DNA from: Collinsella phocaeensis
Lineage (GTDB): Bacteria > Actinomycetota > Coriobacteriia > Coriobacteriales > Coriobacteriaceae
NCBI RefSeq assembly: GCF_900119895.1
Contig: NZ_FQLR01000004.1
Coordinates: 186,001 to 250,000 of the forward strand
Direction: 5' to 3'
DNA: 64,000 nucleotides
Made by a program: the position numbers and the translations under genes. This document shows, piece by piece, positions 34,584 to 43,497 of this stretch. The notes beneath the pieces are model-generated. The model had not been told where the DNA came from. It did no database searches and saw only the letters and a list, made by a program, of their open reading frames with translations. Positions within the stretch are counted from its first letter, which is position 1. Every line of letters starts with the position of its first letter.

Positions 34584-34802
34584 GTGGTCAAAAACCGCGT
34601 CGAGTCGGTATTCGTGGCGCGTATGCATAGCGCTCATGTCCATCGGCTCAGGCGACAATGCCTCGTTCGGAAACATATGTATCGGTATCTGCTGGCGACG
34701 TAGCTCTCGATTGCCTTGGAAGGACCCTTTGGGGGACCTTCTGGTCTCGCTTTGCGCGTCTGCAATCGATAGCGGTACCGACTCGACGCGCTTTTTGGCC
34801 AT
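34584..34802. repeat. Inverted-repeat-bounded non-coding unit, family A copy 2
   Basis: The left arm 34584-34610 (GTGGTCAAAAACCGCGTCG, then AGTCGGTA) and right arm 34776-34802 are inverted copies with 3 mismatches in 27. The unit is 219 nt. The arms match those of copy 1 (10716-10913) except that CTCGTCGAG becomes CGCGTCGAG in both arms together. Similarity between the copies continues about 16 nt beyond the right arm. The gap 34269-35073 contains no gene that I can support. Confidence 0.7.
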
Positions 34803-35073
34803 CTTCGTCGAAAGGCGTCGTAACATGTGAATATCAAACGCATAAACGCTTATGAATATGCAAAACCATAGATATTGGATTCATGTGGTTTAAGGACGGT
34901 CTTGATGGATGCTGCAAGGGGAGCAAATTGAGGCTGGAGCATGTTCGTTGGGAACCGGGAGCGCGGATGGGGCGTCTACGGCCAAGCTCAATCGTGTAGT
35001 GAGGTACGGAAGAATTGAATATAAAAAACTTCTTGACCGTATGATGGCGAAGTGACAATATATCTCTTGCGTT

Positions 35074-35150
35074 GCGGCGTTACCTCAGCTGGATAGAGGG
35101 TCTGACTACGAATCAGAACGTCACAGGTTCGAATCCTGTACGCCGCACCA
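35074..35150 (+). tRNA. tRNA-Arg (anticodon ACG)
   Basis: Complete cloverleaf. The acceptor GCGGCGT pairs with ACGCCGC, the D-arm is CCTC...GAGG, and the anticodon stem TCTGA/TCAGA encloses CTACGAA (ACG). The T-arm is ACAGG TTCGAAT CCTGT and CCA is encoded. Confidence 0.96.
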
Positions 35151-35162
35151 GTTGAATCTTTG

Positions 35163-35183
35163 GGCCCCGCAAGGGGCCTTTTT
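35163..35183 (+). terminator. Terminator of tRNA-Arg
   Basis: GGCCCC-GCAA-GGGGCC is followed by TTTTT. The insertion sequence starts just behind it. Confidence 0.85.
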
Positions 35184-35184
35184 A

Positions 35185-35494
35185 ATATGAGTTGAACATT
35201 GTCAAGTGGCAAAAAGGCCCTGCCCTCCGCGGAGCTACCGCGGAGGGCAGGGTCCATCTATCTTCACCCGGTGGCCGCGCCGCTTGAGGGCGTGTCTGCT
35301 CGACGCACGTTCGGCACTCTAATATCCGCGGGTCGGAACCGCATCTCGTTGCTACGGCTGGGGGCCTCCGCTCGGTCGCAGTCTCGTGGCGGGCGTGGCG
35401 GTCTCCCGCCGCCCAGAAAAAGGACTGGAACGGCCTCCCAACGGCCTCGAGCGCGGCGAGCCCCCGGGGTCGGACTCCTATGGGGCCGCGGGCG
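35185..35494 (-). ncRNA. Candidate bridge-RNA region of the IS element
   Basis: IS110-family transposases use a structured bridge RNA from a non-coding end; in IS1111 types it is encoded downstream of the transposase. This 310-nt segment is downstream of the transposase. It contains a strong hairpin (CCCTGCCCTCCGCGG paired with CCGCGGAGGGCAGGG near 35216-35251) and further GC-rich stems. Exact RNA ends and guide loops were not determined. Confidence 0.4.
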
Positions 35495-36598
35495 CTACCG
35501 GGCCATGAGCGCTATCGCCCAGACCCAGCAGGCCATCTCGCGGGCCGTCGCGCAGTTCGCCACGCACGGCCTCTTCCCCGCCTGGGACATGGCGTCCCGC
35601 CTGTCCTGCAGGCGGCGGTTGCACTTCGCGGCGTGCCTCGACACGGCCGGCGCGACCCCGTGGCCCGGCCTCGGCTTCTTGGGGTGCCTCGTCGACATCG
35701 GGACGTGCCAGGACGCCTCGACCAGCGCGCGCCGGACGTGGCCGTTACCGGCGCGGGTGATCCCGCCGCGCGACTCCGTCTCGCCGCTCGAGCGCTCCGA
35801 GGGGGCCAGGCCGCACCACGAGGCGAACGACGGCGCGGTCGGGAACCTCGAGAAGTCGCCGGCCTCGGCGGCGAGCAGGAAGGCACTCGCGACGTCGATG
35901 CCCTTCACCAGGCAGAGCGCGTCGACGACAGGCGCCCACCCGGGGCGCGCGGCGGCCTCCTCCACCTTGCGCTCGAGCTCCCTCTTGGCCTCGGCGCAGC
36001 GCTCCACGGCGTCCATGTAGTGCTCGTAGGCGGCCGCGTCGTCGGCCTCGCCGAACTCGATCGACCTCGCCCACCTCCAGTACGCCTCGGTCCAGTTCGA
36101 CCTGCGGCGCCCGGCCGGCGTCGTCTCGTCGAACACCAGGCCGTGCCTGAGCAGGAACTTGGACATGCGCTGCCTGGCGCGCTGCAGGTCGTCGCGGGCG
36201 TCCTCGAGCGCGCGGGAGAGGTCCCGGGCGGCCTCGGTGCGGTCATCGGGCACCCACACCTCGACGACGTTGCGGCAGGCGAGGAGCCTGGCCAGCCACT
36301 CGGCGTCGCGCCGGTCGTTCTTGCGGCCCCGGTCGGCCGCGGGCCGGTGCATCTTGGAGACGGCGCCCACGGCGCAGTCGACGCCGAGGGCGCGCAGGGC
36401 GCGGCACAGGTGGAAGCCGGTCGGGCCGCTCTCGTACACCGCCTTGGGCGACTCGAACCCCAGGACCCACTCGGCGACCGACGCCGGGTCGTAGCCGAAC
36501 CTGGCCCGGACCACCTCGCCGGTCATGGGGTCGAAGGCGCATGCGGAGATGCTCCTCGCGTGGACGTCGAGACCGATGGCTGTGACATAATTGGACAT
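35495..36598 (-). CDS. IS110-family transposase (DEDD / Tnp20)
   Basis: Recombinase of 367 aa. The N-terminal RuvC-like DEDD domain has IGLDVHARSISACAFD with the first Asp, VYESGPTGFHLCRALR with the Glu, and KNDRRDAEWLARLL with the last acidic pair. A coiled-coil linker follows (RDLSRALEDARDDLQRARQR). The C-terminal Tnp20 domain has LVKGIDVASAFLLAAEAGDF and FASWCGLAPSERSSGE. The frame is intact, so the element may be active. The ATG at 36598 is followed by SNYVTAIGLDVHA, the usual start for the family. Confidence 0.92.
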   Translation of the reverse strand: MSNYVTAIGLDVHARSISACAFDPMTGEVVRARFGYDPASVAEWVLGFESPKAVYESGPTGFHLCRALRALGVDCAVGAVSKMHRPAADRGRKNDRRDAEWLARLLACRNVVEVWVPDDRTEAARDLSRALEDARDDLQRARQRMSKFLLRHGLVFDETTPAGRRRSNWTEAYWRWARSIEFGEADDAAAYEHYMDAVERCAEAKRELERKVEEAAARPGWAPVVDALCLVKGIDVASAFLLAAEAGDFSRFPTAPSFASWCGLAPSERSSGETESRGGITRAGNGHVRRALVEASWHVPMSTRHPKKPRPGHGVAPAVSRHAAKCNRRLQDRRDAMSQAGKRPCVANCATAREMACWVWAIALMAR

Positions 36599-36952
36599 GG
36601 CGGGCCCCTCTCCGTCGCATGTGGCGCGCGGCCACGGTTGGCGTTACGACCATTGTCGCCCGACCCACGATAGAGCTACAAGGGGAGGGGCTCCCAATGT
36701 TCAACTCATATCGTCTCATTTTGAAGCGAGCAATCGAATAGCGAAGGCTTCTCGTGCGTACGGGTGCCGCGAGGGCCGGGAGGCGGATCCCGGTCGGTGG
36801 GCGCCCGGGAAGGAAGGGCCTTTTTCCGTCCGGCACCGTAATGAAACGGAAACGTTCGAGAAGTCGCTTGCGCACTCCACTTTAGTAAAATAAAGTAAGT
36901 GACCGTAGAAAGAATCGCTGCATCTTGCGGCGCCGTCAAGAAGGAGAACCCC

Positions 36953-37810
36953 ATGAAGAAGCAGAAGCGCAGCCGCTTGCTTACCGGAGCGGTCGCGGCG
37001 CTCGCCGTCGTTGCCGCCCTTGCTCTCGCCGCGTGCGGTCAGTCCAAGGCGGACGGCAAGGACGCCGGATCCGCCGCGGCATCCAGCGACGCCTCGGCGT
37101 CCGCGACGGGCAAGCTCGTCGTCGGATTCGACAAGGCCTATCCTCCCTACGGTTTCGAGGGCGATGACGGCGAGTATACCGGCTTCGACCTCGATCTTGC
37201 GCAGGCCGTCGCCGACAAGCTCGGTTGGGAGGTCCAGCTCGAGGCCATCGACTGGGACGCCAAGGATACGCTGCTCGACTCCGGCGCCATCAACTGCATC
37301 TGGAACGGCTTCACCATGGAGGGCCGCGAGGACGACTACACCTTCTCCGATCCCTACATGCTCAACGCGCAGGTCGTCGTCGTGAAGAAGGACAGCGGCA
37401 TCGCGTCTCTGGTCGACCTCGCCGGCAAGAACGTCATCACCCAGACCGACTCCGCGGCGCAGAGCATCCTTGAGGGGGACCAGGCCGACCTCGCCGCAAC
37501 GTTCGCCGGGCTCGAGACGATCGGGGATTACAACACCGCGTTCATGCAGCTTGAGACCGGTGCTGTCGACGCCGTCGCCTGCGATCTCTCCATCGCGCAG
37601 TACCAGCTCGCCGCTAAGCCTGATGTCTACGTGATGCTCGACGAGGCCCTCTCCGAGGAGCACTACGCCGTGGGCTTCAAGAAGGGCGACACCGACACCG
37701 CCAAGGCGGTCACCGATGCCCTGAAGGAGCTCGACGAAGACGGCACCATTAAAGAGCTGTGCGATAAGTACGCCGACTACGGGCTGAGCTACGATAGCTG
37801 GGTTCTGTAA
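36953..37810 (+). CDS. Amino-acid ABC transporter substrate-binding lipoprotein (second system)
   Basis: The protein has 285 aa. A basic N-terminus (MKKQKRSRLLTGAVAALA) and lipobox LAAC with Cys28 are followed by a Ser/Ala/Asp linker and a family-3 solute-binding domain: LVVGFDKAYPPYGFEGDDGE, GFDLDLAQAVADKLGWEV, CIWNGFTMEGREDDYTFSDP. The ATG at 36953 has AAGAAGGAG upstream. The permease and ATPase follow on the same strand. The ligand motif is of the polar/cystine type but cannot be narrowed down. Confidence 0.92.
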   Translation: MKKQKRSRLLTGAVAALAVVAALALAACGQSKADGKDAGSAAASSDASASATGKLVVGFDKAYPPYGFEGDDGEYTGFDLDLAQAVADKLGWEVQLEAIDWDAKDTLLDSGAINCIWNGFTMEGREDDYTFSDPYMLNAQVVVVKKDSGIASLVDLAGKNVITQTDSAAQSILEGDQADLAATFAGLETIGDYNTAFMQLETGAVDAVACDLSIAQYQLAAKPDVYVMLDEALSEEHYAVGFKKGDTDTAKAVTDALKELDEDGTIKELCDKYADYGLSYDSWVL

Positions 37811-37854
37811 GACGGTTCGTGCCGCACGCTTCGCCCGTGATCGTATCGGCTGAG

Positions 37855-37878
37855 GGGCCGGCTCCGCGCCGGCCCTTC
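37855..37878 (+). promoter_or_regulatory. Hairpin between binding-protein and permease genes
   Basis: GGGCCGGC pairs with GCCGGCCC over TCCGC, with TTCG after. As in the first transporter operon, it probably sets the excess of binding protein over permease. Confidence 0.55.
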
Positions 37879-37900
37879 GTGCGCTAGAAAGTGAGCATCC

Positions 37901-38554
37901 GTGTCCATCGCAACTATGGTTCAGGTTTTGGGCGAAGGGTTCCTCGTCAGCCTGCAGATATTCTTCATCACGCTGCTCGGCGCGCTGCCGCTCGGCGTTC
38001 CGGTCGCGCTGCTGCGCATGAGCCGCCTGGCTCCCGTTCGTGCCGTCACGCGCTTCTACATCTCGGTGATGCGCGGCACCCCGTTGATGCTCCAGATGTT
38101 CGCCATCTACTTCGCGCCGTACTACGTGTTCGGCATGCCGCTCAGCACGGATTCCAAATGGCATGCGACCATCGTGGCGTTCATCATCAACTACGCCGCG
38201 TACTTTGCCGAGATCTACCGCAGCGGCCTGCAGTCGATCCCGCGCGGCCAGTACGAGGCGGCGGAGGTCCTGGGCTACTCGAAGGCGCAGACGTTTTTCG
38301 TCATCGTGCTGCCCCAGGTGGTCAAGCGCATCATGCCATCGCTCGGCAACGAGGTCATCACGTTGGTCAAGGACACATCGCTTGCGTTCGCGATCGGCGT
38401 GGGCGAGATGTTCTCGGAGGCCAAGGCGCTCGTCGCCGCGCAGGTGAGCATGGTCCCGTTCGCGATCGCGGCGGTGATCTACTGGGTCTTCAACTTCTTG
38501 GTCGAGATCGGGCTCGGCCGCATCGAGAAGCGTCTCGACTACTATCACGACTAG
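37901..38554 (+). CDS. Amino-acid ABC transporter permease (second system)
   Basis: The protein has 217 aa in the HisMQ family: LGEGFLVSLQIFFITLLGAL, FYISVMRGTPLMLQMF, and the EAA loop YEAAEVLGYSKAQTFFVIVL. The start is GTG at 37901 with GAAAGTGAG upstream; no ATG fits better. With a single permease gene the channel is probably a homodimer. Confidence 0.92.
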   Translation: MSIATMVQVLGEGFLVSLQIFFITLLGALPLGVPVALLRMSRLAPVRAVTRFYISVMRGTPLMLQMFAIYFAPYYVFGMPLSTDSKWHATIVAFIINYAAYFAEIYRSGLQSIPRGQYEAAEVLGYSKAQTFFVIVLPQVVKRIMPSLGNEVITLVKDTSLAFAIGVGEMFSEAKALVAAQVSMVPFAIAAVIYWVFNFLVEIGLGRIEKRLDYYHD

Positions 38555-38713
38555 TGCGACGGCGGGCCGCCTTGATGGGCGGCGAGGCGTCCTCGCGTCA
38601 AGTCGGGAAGGGCCCGGCCGCCGGATGCGCCGCGTCGCGGGCGATGCGCATGGCCCGGCACGCGTCATCGCGCGTACGCCCGGCATGGGATATATCGAAC
38701 GGCAGGGATGGTT

Positions 38714-39478
38714 ATGACTGCAGTTGTTTCAATCAAGGACGCGCGCAAGGCCTTCGGGGATACCGAGGTCCTGCGCGGCATATCGCTCGAGGTGGAGCGC
38801 GGCGAGGTCGTCGCGGTGATCGGTCCCTCCGGTGGAGGCAAATCGACACTGCTGCGCTGCATGACGCTGCTCGAGACGCTTGACGGCGGAAGCCTTGCGT
38901 ACGGCGGGCTCGAGGTCGCGGGACCCGATGGCGCCGGTGCGGTGCGCTACGTGAAGGGCGATGCCCTCAAGGAGGCCCGCGGCCGGTTCGGCCTGGTGTT
39001 CCAGAGCTACAACCTGTTTCCCCATATGACGGTGATGCGCAACATCGCCGACGCGCCACTGCGCGTGCAGAAGCGCCCGCGCCCCGAGGTCGAGGCCCGC
39101 GCGCGCGAGCTCATCGAGAAGATGGGGCTCTCCGGTTGCGAGGGCAAGGTTCCCTGTCAGCTGTCCGGCGGCCAGCAGCAGCGCGTCAGCATCGCGCGCG
39201 CGTTGGCGCTCGATCCTCAGATCCTGTATTTCGACGAGCCCACCTCGGCGCTCGATCCCGAGCTCACGGCAGGGGTGCTGAGCGTCATCAAGGGGCTCGC
39301 CGCCGAGCACATGACCATGGTCATCGTGACGCATGAGATGTCGTTCGCGCGCGACGTCGCGGACCGGATCGTCTTCATGGACGGCGGCGTGATCGTGGAG
39401 CAGGGAAGCCCCGAGCAGGTGCTCGGCGCGGCCAAGCAGGAGCGCACGCGCGCGTTTCTCGCCGGGTATCGGACGTAG
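38714..39478 (+). CDS. Amino-acid ABC transporter ATP-binding protein (second system)
   Basis: The protein has 254 aa. Walker A is GPSGGGKST, the Q-loop FQSYNLFPHMT, the signature [15 protein letters not shown], Walker [15 protein letters not shown], and the H-loop VTHEMSFA. The ATG at 38714 is spaced 6 nt from CAGGG; an ATG at 38708 is in frame but directly abuts it. A 12-15 residue insertion (GLEVAGPDGAGAVRYVKG) before the Q-loop is seen in some actinobacterial members. It is the last gene of the 36953-39478 operon. Confidence 0.92.
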   Translation: MTAVVSIKDARKAFGDTEVLRGISLEVERGEVVAVIGPSGGGKSTLLRCMTLLETLDGGSLAYGGLEVAGPDGAGAVRYVKGDALKEARGRFGLVFQSYNLFPHMTVMRNIADAPLRVQKRPRPEVEARARELIEKMGLSGCEGKVPCQLSGGQQQRVSIARALALDPQILYFDEPTSALDPELTAGVLSVIKGLAAEHMTMVIVTHEMSFARDVADRIVFMDGGVIVEQGSPEQVLGAAKQERTRAFLAGYRT

Positions 39479-39817
39479 CGGGAGGGCGTGCGGGCGCGGT
39501 CCCGTGCGACGTCGCGTCGCGATGCGGGCGTCTTCCCGCGGCCCCTCCGACGGCGAGTCGGCGGCTCCTGTGGGCGGGCGCGTCATGACAAAGGAGCGAA
39601 GGGCGCGCGGACGCCCGGCAAAGGCGGCCGCGCGTTTTCGTCGTGAGGCCCGGCGAACGGTGTGCGCGGGGCATGGGAGGGCATGGCGCGGTGCGTCGCG
39701 GCGTCGCAGATGACGGGCCGCGCAAGCGAAAAGCGTGGGAGCGCCCGGTCGGACCCCGTGCTCATGCGACGGACGGATGCGGTCCCCGTCGGGCATCCGG
39801 CATGGAGGCGCGGCCTC

Positions 39818-40681
39818 CTACATCATGCCTTCGGTGTCCTCTTTAATCATCGAGATGGCGTTGCGAATCTTGCCCAGCGAGTCGGAGCTTCCGGGAAGGC
39901 GGAACATCATCGCGGTGTAGAGGGAGTCGATGATGGCGAGCTGCGCGTAGCGGCACGCGAGCGACTCGGAGCGGTAGCCGATCTCTTCGGCGGTGGAGAC
40001 GAGCGTGATGTCGGCGTACCGTGAGATCTTCTGCGAGGGGTAGCTCGTGATGGCGATCACTTTGGCGCCGCACTGCTTGGCGAGCCGGGCGACGGCGCAC
40101 ATCTCGTGGGTGGCGCCGGTGTGCGAGATCACGATGGCCACGTCGTCGGGGCGCAGCAGCGACGCCTGCATGACCTGCATATGCGAATCCATGATGTAAT
40201 GGCAGACCTTGGGCGACCGCAGGAACTTCTGGTAGGCGTCGAGTGCGATGACGGCGCTCTCCCCGCAGCCGTAAAACGAGATGCGGCCGGCGCCCATGAG
40301 CAGATCCAGCGCGGCTTCGAGGTCCTTGGCGTTAAGCAGGGCAAGGGTATCGGTCAGCGACTTGGCGCTCGAGCTGAATACCTTCTTGGCGACGGTAAGG
40401 GACTCGTCGGTCGGCGTCACGTCTTCGTGGATCGAGATCTGCGGGTCGAACTCCTCCGCCAACAGGTTGTTGCGGAAATCGCGATACCCGCGATAGCCGA
40501 GTTTCTTGGTGAACTTGAAGACCGTCGAGTCCGCGATGCCGAGATTTGAAGAGATCTCGACGATGGTCATGCGGGAGACGGTCTTAGGGTCGTTGAGGAT
40601 GAAGTCCGCGATGCGCTTCTCCTTGGCGGAGAGCGAGGGCATGAGCGACTTGATCTTCAGGAGTACAGCGTTGCGAGCCAT
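39818..40681 (-). CDS. MurR/RpiR-family regulator of the sugar-acid PTS operon
   Basis: The protein has 287 aa. An HTH_6 domain (LSAKEKRIADFILNDPKTVS, then SSNLGIADSTVFKFTKKLGY) is followed by a SIS phosphosugar-binding domain (ISFYGCGESAVIALDAYQKF, DVAIVISHTGATHEMCAVAR). RpiR proteins sense phosphorylated sugars. It is divergent from the PTS operon at 41252, so a 6-phosphorylated PTS substrate or a downstream intermediate is the likely effector. The 340 nt between the ABC operon and its end hold no gene. Confidence 0.92.
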   Translation of the reverse strand: MARNAVLLKIKSLMPSLSAKEKRIADFILNDPKTVSRMTIVEISSNLGIADSTVFKFTKKLGYRGYRDFRNNLLAEEFDPQISIHEDVTPTDESLTVAKKVFSSSAKSLTDTLALLNAKDLEAALDLLMGAGRISFYGCGESAVIALDAYQKFLRSPKVCHYIMDSHMQVMQASLLRPDDVAIVISHTGATHEMCAVARLAKQCGAKVIAITSYPSQKISRYADITLVSTAEEIGYRSESLACRYAQLAIIDSLYTAMMFRLPGSSDSLGKIRNAISMIKEDTEGMM

Positions 40682-41251
40682 GGTGCCTCCGAAGCTGCTG
40701 AGATGGTACAGATATATGTAAAATAGCCGAGTACGTCATTTAACGCATTCAAGAACCGGCCAACAGTAAAAAAATTTCTGTCAATTGGGCGCGCATCGAC
40801 CAAGAATTCGAATCTGATCCAGTGGCATATCGAGTCGACCAGCGGTGTAAAACTGGTATGAAACCAGTGTACCAGTGCTTAAAAATGCTAGGAGATTTTA
40901 ACAATATATCTCATGTTTGCGCACGGTAAACAACGGGAGGTTGGATGACGGCCCATAAAAAGCGCAGGCAATAGGTTTGTAAGGTGTATACAAGTCATAC
41001 GATGGGGTTCATGAGCAGCGAATAGCACAATATTAAGATAAGAGCAATACCACATCGGCAAACGACAAATTACGACCGTTTATAGAATAGAAAAAAAAAT
41101 TTCTATAAGTACACGCGAAGAACAAATATCATTTCTGGCATAGGGGCCCTGCGCCCACGTTCTCCAGGCTGTGAGAGAAGGCGGTTCGGAGGATGAAAGG
41201 GAGACGCGGGAGCGTGTGCCCGTGCCTCAGAGGAGAGAAAGGAAAGGCATA
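40682..41251. promoter_or_regulatory. Divergent control region RpiR gene / PTS operon with repeated ACTGGT half-sites
   Basis: This 570-nt, unusually AT-rich region contains ACTGGT (40852-40857) facing ACCAGT (40863-40868), with a second ACCAGT at 40871-40876. A further dyad TATAGAA/TTCTATA (41081-41107) encloses an A-run about 150 nt before the EIIC start. These are the best operator candidates for the RpiR protein. No gene is seen. Confidence 0.55.
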
Positions 41252-42007
41252 ATGAGTGTAATGCAGGCACTGCTGATCGCGTTGTTCGTGGCAGCAGTCG
41301 AATCGCGAGCCCTCGGCTATGCAACCCTGACCATGCGCTTCTCCCCGCTCATGGCAGGCTTCGTGGTTGGCCTGGTCCTCGGCAACATGCCGCTGGCCAT
41401 GACGACCGTCGCTACGATCCAGCTCATCTACATGGGTGTCGTCGCCCCCGGTGGCGCTATGCCCTCCGAGCCGTGCATCGCTTCGGCCATGGCCGTCTCC
41501 ACGGTTATCGTCGGCAACCTCGAGCCCGAGGCCGCCGTCGCCATCGCCGTGCCCGTCGGCCTGCTCGGCAGCTATCTCTATCAGCTCCGTTTCTTCCTTA
41601 ACACGTTCGCGATCACCAAGATGGACGCGTGCGCGGTCAAGGCTGACTCCAAGGGCCTCGCCTTCTGGATCGGCTTCATGCCCACGCTCTTCTCCTTCGT
41701 CCTGTTCGTGCCCCTGATGTTCGTCGCCCTGTACCTCGGCGCCCCCGTCGTCTCCGGCTTCATGGACACGATCTCCAACGGCCCCGTGCTGCACGTGCTC
41801 TCCACCGTCGGCGGCGGCCTCGCTGCCCTCGGTATCGCGATCACCATGCACGTCATCGGCAACCGCAAGCTGCTGGTCTTCTTCTTCCTGGCCTACTTCC
41901 TGCAGGTCATCACCGCTCAGGCTGGCATCACGATGATCACCTGGGCCATCTTCGGCGTCATCATCGCCCTGTGCTACGGCATGTTCACCGAGAAGGCTGC
42001 TGAGTAG
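41252..42007 (+). CDS. PTS mannose-family transporter subunit IIC
   Basis: The protein has 251 aa with about 7-8 membrane segments. EIIC-Man features: MQALLIALFVAAVESRALGY, FSPLMAGFVVGLVLGNMPLA, QLIYMGVVAPGGAMPSEP. The ATG at 41252 has GGAAAGG upstream. It is the first gene of a four-subunit PTS (C, D, A, B on separate genes) heading a sugar-acid catabolic operon. EIIC and EIID together form the membrane channel. Confidence 0.95.
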   Translation: MSVMQALLIALFVAAVESRALGYATLTMRFSPLMAGFVVGLVLGNMPLAMTTVATIQLIYMGVVAPGGAMPSEPCIASAMAVSTVIVGNLEPEAAVAIAVPVGLLGSYLYQLRFFLNTFAITKMDACAVKADSKGLAFWIGFMPTLFSFVLFVPLMFVALYLGAPVVSGFMDTISNGPVLHVLSTVGGGLAALGIAITMHVIGNRKLLVFFFLAYFLQVITAQAGITMITWAIFGVIIALCYGMFTEKAAE

Positions 42008-42045
42008 CAGCGCATCCCACGACTTCAGAAAGGAAGGGTTATCCA

Positions 42046-42996
42046 ATGAGCGAGATCGAGACCACCGAGACCGTCGCCACCGAGGCGCTCTCTCAGGATT
42101 ATCACGATTACCTCGACGAGGACGGCATGATTCAGGCCGACCCGCGTCTGATGCTGGGCGAGGAGAACAAGCCCGAGGAGATCACCACGAAGGACCTCAT
42201 GAAGGTCTGGTTCCGCTGGTGGTGGTGCAACGAGGTGCCGCACTCCTTCGACCGCATGGTTGCTCCGTCCCTGTGCTTCGGCCTCATGCCGGTGCTCAAG
42301 AAGCTCTACAAGAACCCGATCATGCTCGGTGAGGCCTATCAGCGTCACCTGCAGTTCTTCAACACCCAGGCCGTCTGGGGCGGCGGTATCATCTCCGGTA
42401 TCACCGTCTCCCTCGAGGAGGAGCGCGCGAAGGCGCTCAACGCCGGCGAGGACGCCATCGACGCCTCGATGATCCAGAACACCAAGATCGGCCTCATGGG
42501 CCCGCTGGCCGGCATCGGCGACTCCATCGACTCCGGTACCGTCCAGTACATCTTCATCGCCCTCTTCCTGGGTATGGCCCAGGAGGGCAGCTGGCTCGGC
42601 GCCGTCCTGCCGTTCGTGTGCTTCGCCACCGCCACCTTCATCTACGGCTTCCTGTTCACCCGTATGGGCTACACCATGGGCCGTCGCGCCGCGCTCGAGG
42701 TCATGAAGGGCGGCAAGATCAAGTCCGTCATCAGCGCCCTCGGCGTCCTCGGCCTGTTCATGATGGGCATCATGGCCGGTCGCTACGTCACCATCAGCAC
42801 CCCGATCGCCTTCACCATGTCCGGCAAGGAGTTCGTCCTCCAGCAGACCCTCGACGGCATCCTGCCCGGCATCCTGCCCCTGTGCGCCGTCCTCGGCCTG
42901 TTCTTCTTCTTCCAGAAGAAGGGTATGAAGGTTACGCAGGCCATGCTCGGCTTCACCGCGATCCTCGTGGTTCTCGGTGCGCTCGGCATCCTGTAG
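42046..42996 (+). CDS. PTS mannose-family transporter subunit IID
   Basis: The protein has 316 aa. It has an N-terminal acidic extension of about 45 residues before TTKDLMKVWFRWWWCNEVPH. Typical IID stretches are CFGLMPVLKKLYKNP, FFNTQAVWGGGIISGITVSL, KIGLMGPLAGIGDSIDSGTV, and membrane helices at the C-terminal end. The ATG at 42046 has AAAGGAAGG upstream. Only the mannose/sorbose/glucosaminate PTS class has IID. Confidence 0.95.
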   Translation: MSEIETTETVATEALSQDYHDYLDEDGMIQADPRLMLGEENKPEEITTKDLMKVWFRWWWCNEVPHSFDRMVAPSLCFGLMPVLKKLYKNPIMLGEAYQRHLQFFNTQAVWGGGIISGITVSLEEERAKALNAGEDAIDASMIQNTKIGLMGPLAGIGDSIDSGTVQYIFIALFLGMAQEGSWLGAVLPFVCFATATFIYGFLFTRMGYTMGRRAALEVMKGGKIKSVISALGVLGLFMMGIMAGRYVTISTPIAFTMSGKEFVLQQTLDGILPGILPLCAVLGLFFFFQKKGMKVTQAMLGFTAILVVLGALGIL

Positions 42997-43035
42997 CAGG
43001 CATCCGCAAGTTCGAGAGTTAGAGAGGTCGTACGT

Positions 43036-43452
43036 ATGAAGAACAAGGTCCTTATCATCACCCATGGTCTCTTCGGCGTCGAGCTGAAGAAGAGCGCCGA
43101 GATGATCATGGGCGAGCAGGAGAGCGTCGATGCGCTCGGTCTCGTCCCCGGTCAGTCTGTGGACGATCTGCGCGAGAAGGCGTTCGAGATCGTCGAGAAG
43201 AACGATGCCGAGGGCGTGCACACCATCATCATGTGCGACCTCATGGGCGGATCGCCCTCCAACGTGGCGCTCGCATGCGTCGGCAAGGCCGACTGCGACG
43301 TCCTGCTCGGCGTGTCCATGCCGATGCTGCTCGAGGCCATCCAGGCCATCGACTTCGATCACGAGGGCTCCGCTCTCGCCGAGACCGCGCTCGCTGCCGG
43401 CCAGGCCGGCGCGTGCCTGATCAACCGTTCCACCCTCAAGAAGAACGACTAG
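43036..43452 (+). CDS. PTS mannose-family subunit IIA
   Basis: The protein has 138 aa. The phosphorylated residue is His10 in LIITHGLFG. It also has GVHTIIMCDLMGGSPSNVAL, the family's second motif. It accepts phosphate from HPr, encoded at the end of the same operon, and passes it to IIB. Confidence 0.94.
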   Translation: MKNKVLIITHGLFGVELKKSAEMIMGEQESVDALGLVPGQSVDDLREKAFEIVEKNDAEGVHTIIMCDLMGGSPSNVALACVGKADCDVLLGVSMPMLLEAIQAIDFDHEGSALAETALAAGQAGACLINRSTLKKND

Positions 43453-43497
43453 CATCCGCTCGGCGTTCAAACGTTTGAACTTCTAAGGAGATTCACC

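Larger units (their letters stand above)
35185..36711 (-). mobile_element. IS110-family insertion sequence, IS1111-like
   Basis: The unit is bounded by a 17-bp perfect inverted repeat, ATATGAGTTGAACATTG at 35185-35201 and its complement at 36695-36711, giving 1527 bp. It encodes one DEDD/Tnp20 transposase on the minus strand. Terminal or subterminal inverted repeats within the IS110 family are a mark of the IS1111 group. About 310 nt of non-coding DNA lie downstream of the transposase and about 110 nt upstream. It is inserted directly behind the tRNA-Arg terminator. The ends are set by the repeats; the exact dinucleotide core was not resolved. Confidence 0.85.

Noticed and set aside
36712-36952. 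T-box-like GGGTGCCGCG in the leader of the second ABC operon
   Set aside because: The conserved T-box bulge and a specifier stem could not be found; the match is too short.
36716-38686. 656-codon minus-strand frame over the second ABC operon
   Set aside because: Antisense shadow; the plus strand has complete lipoprotein and permease motifs.
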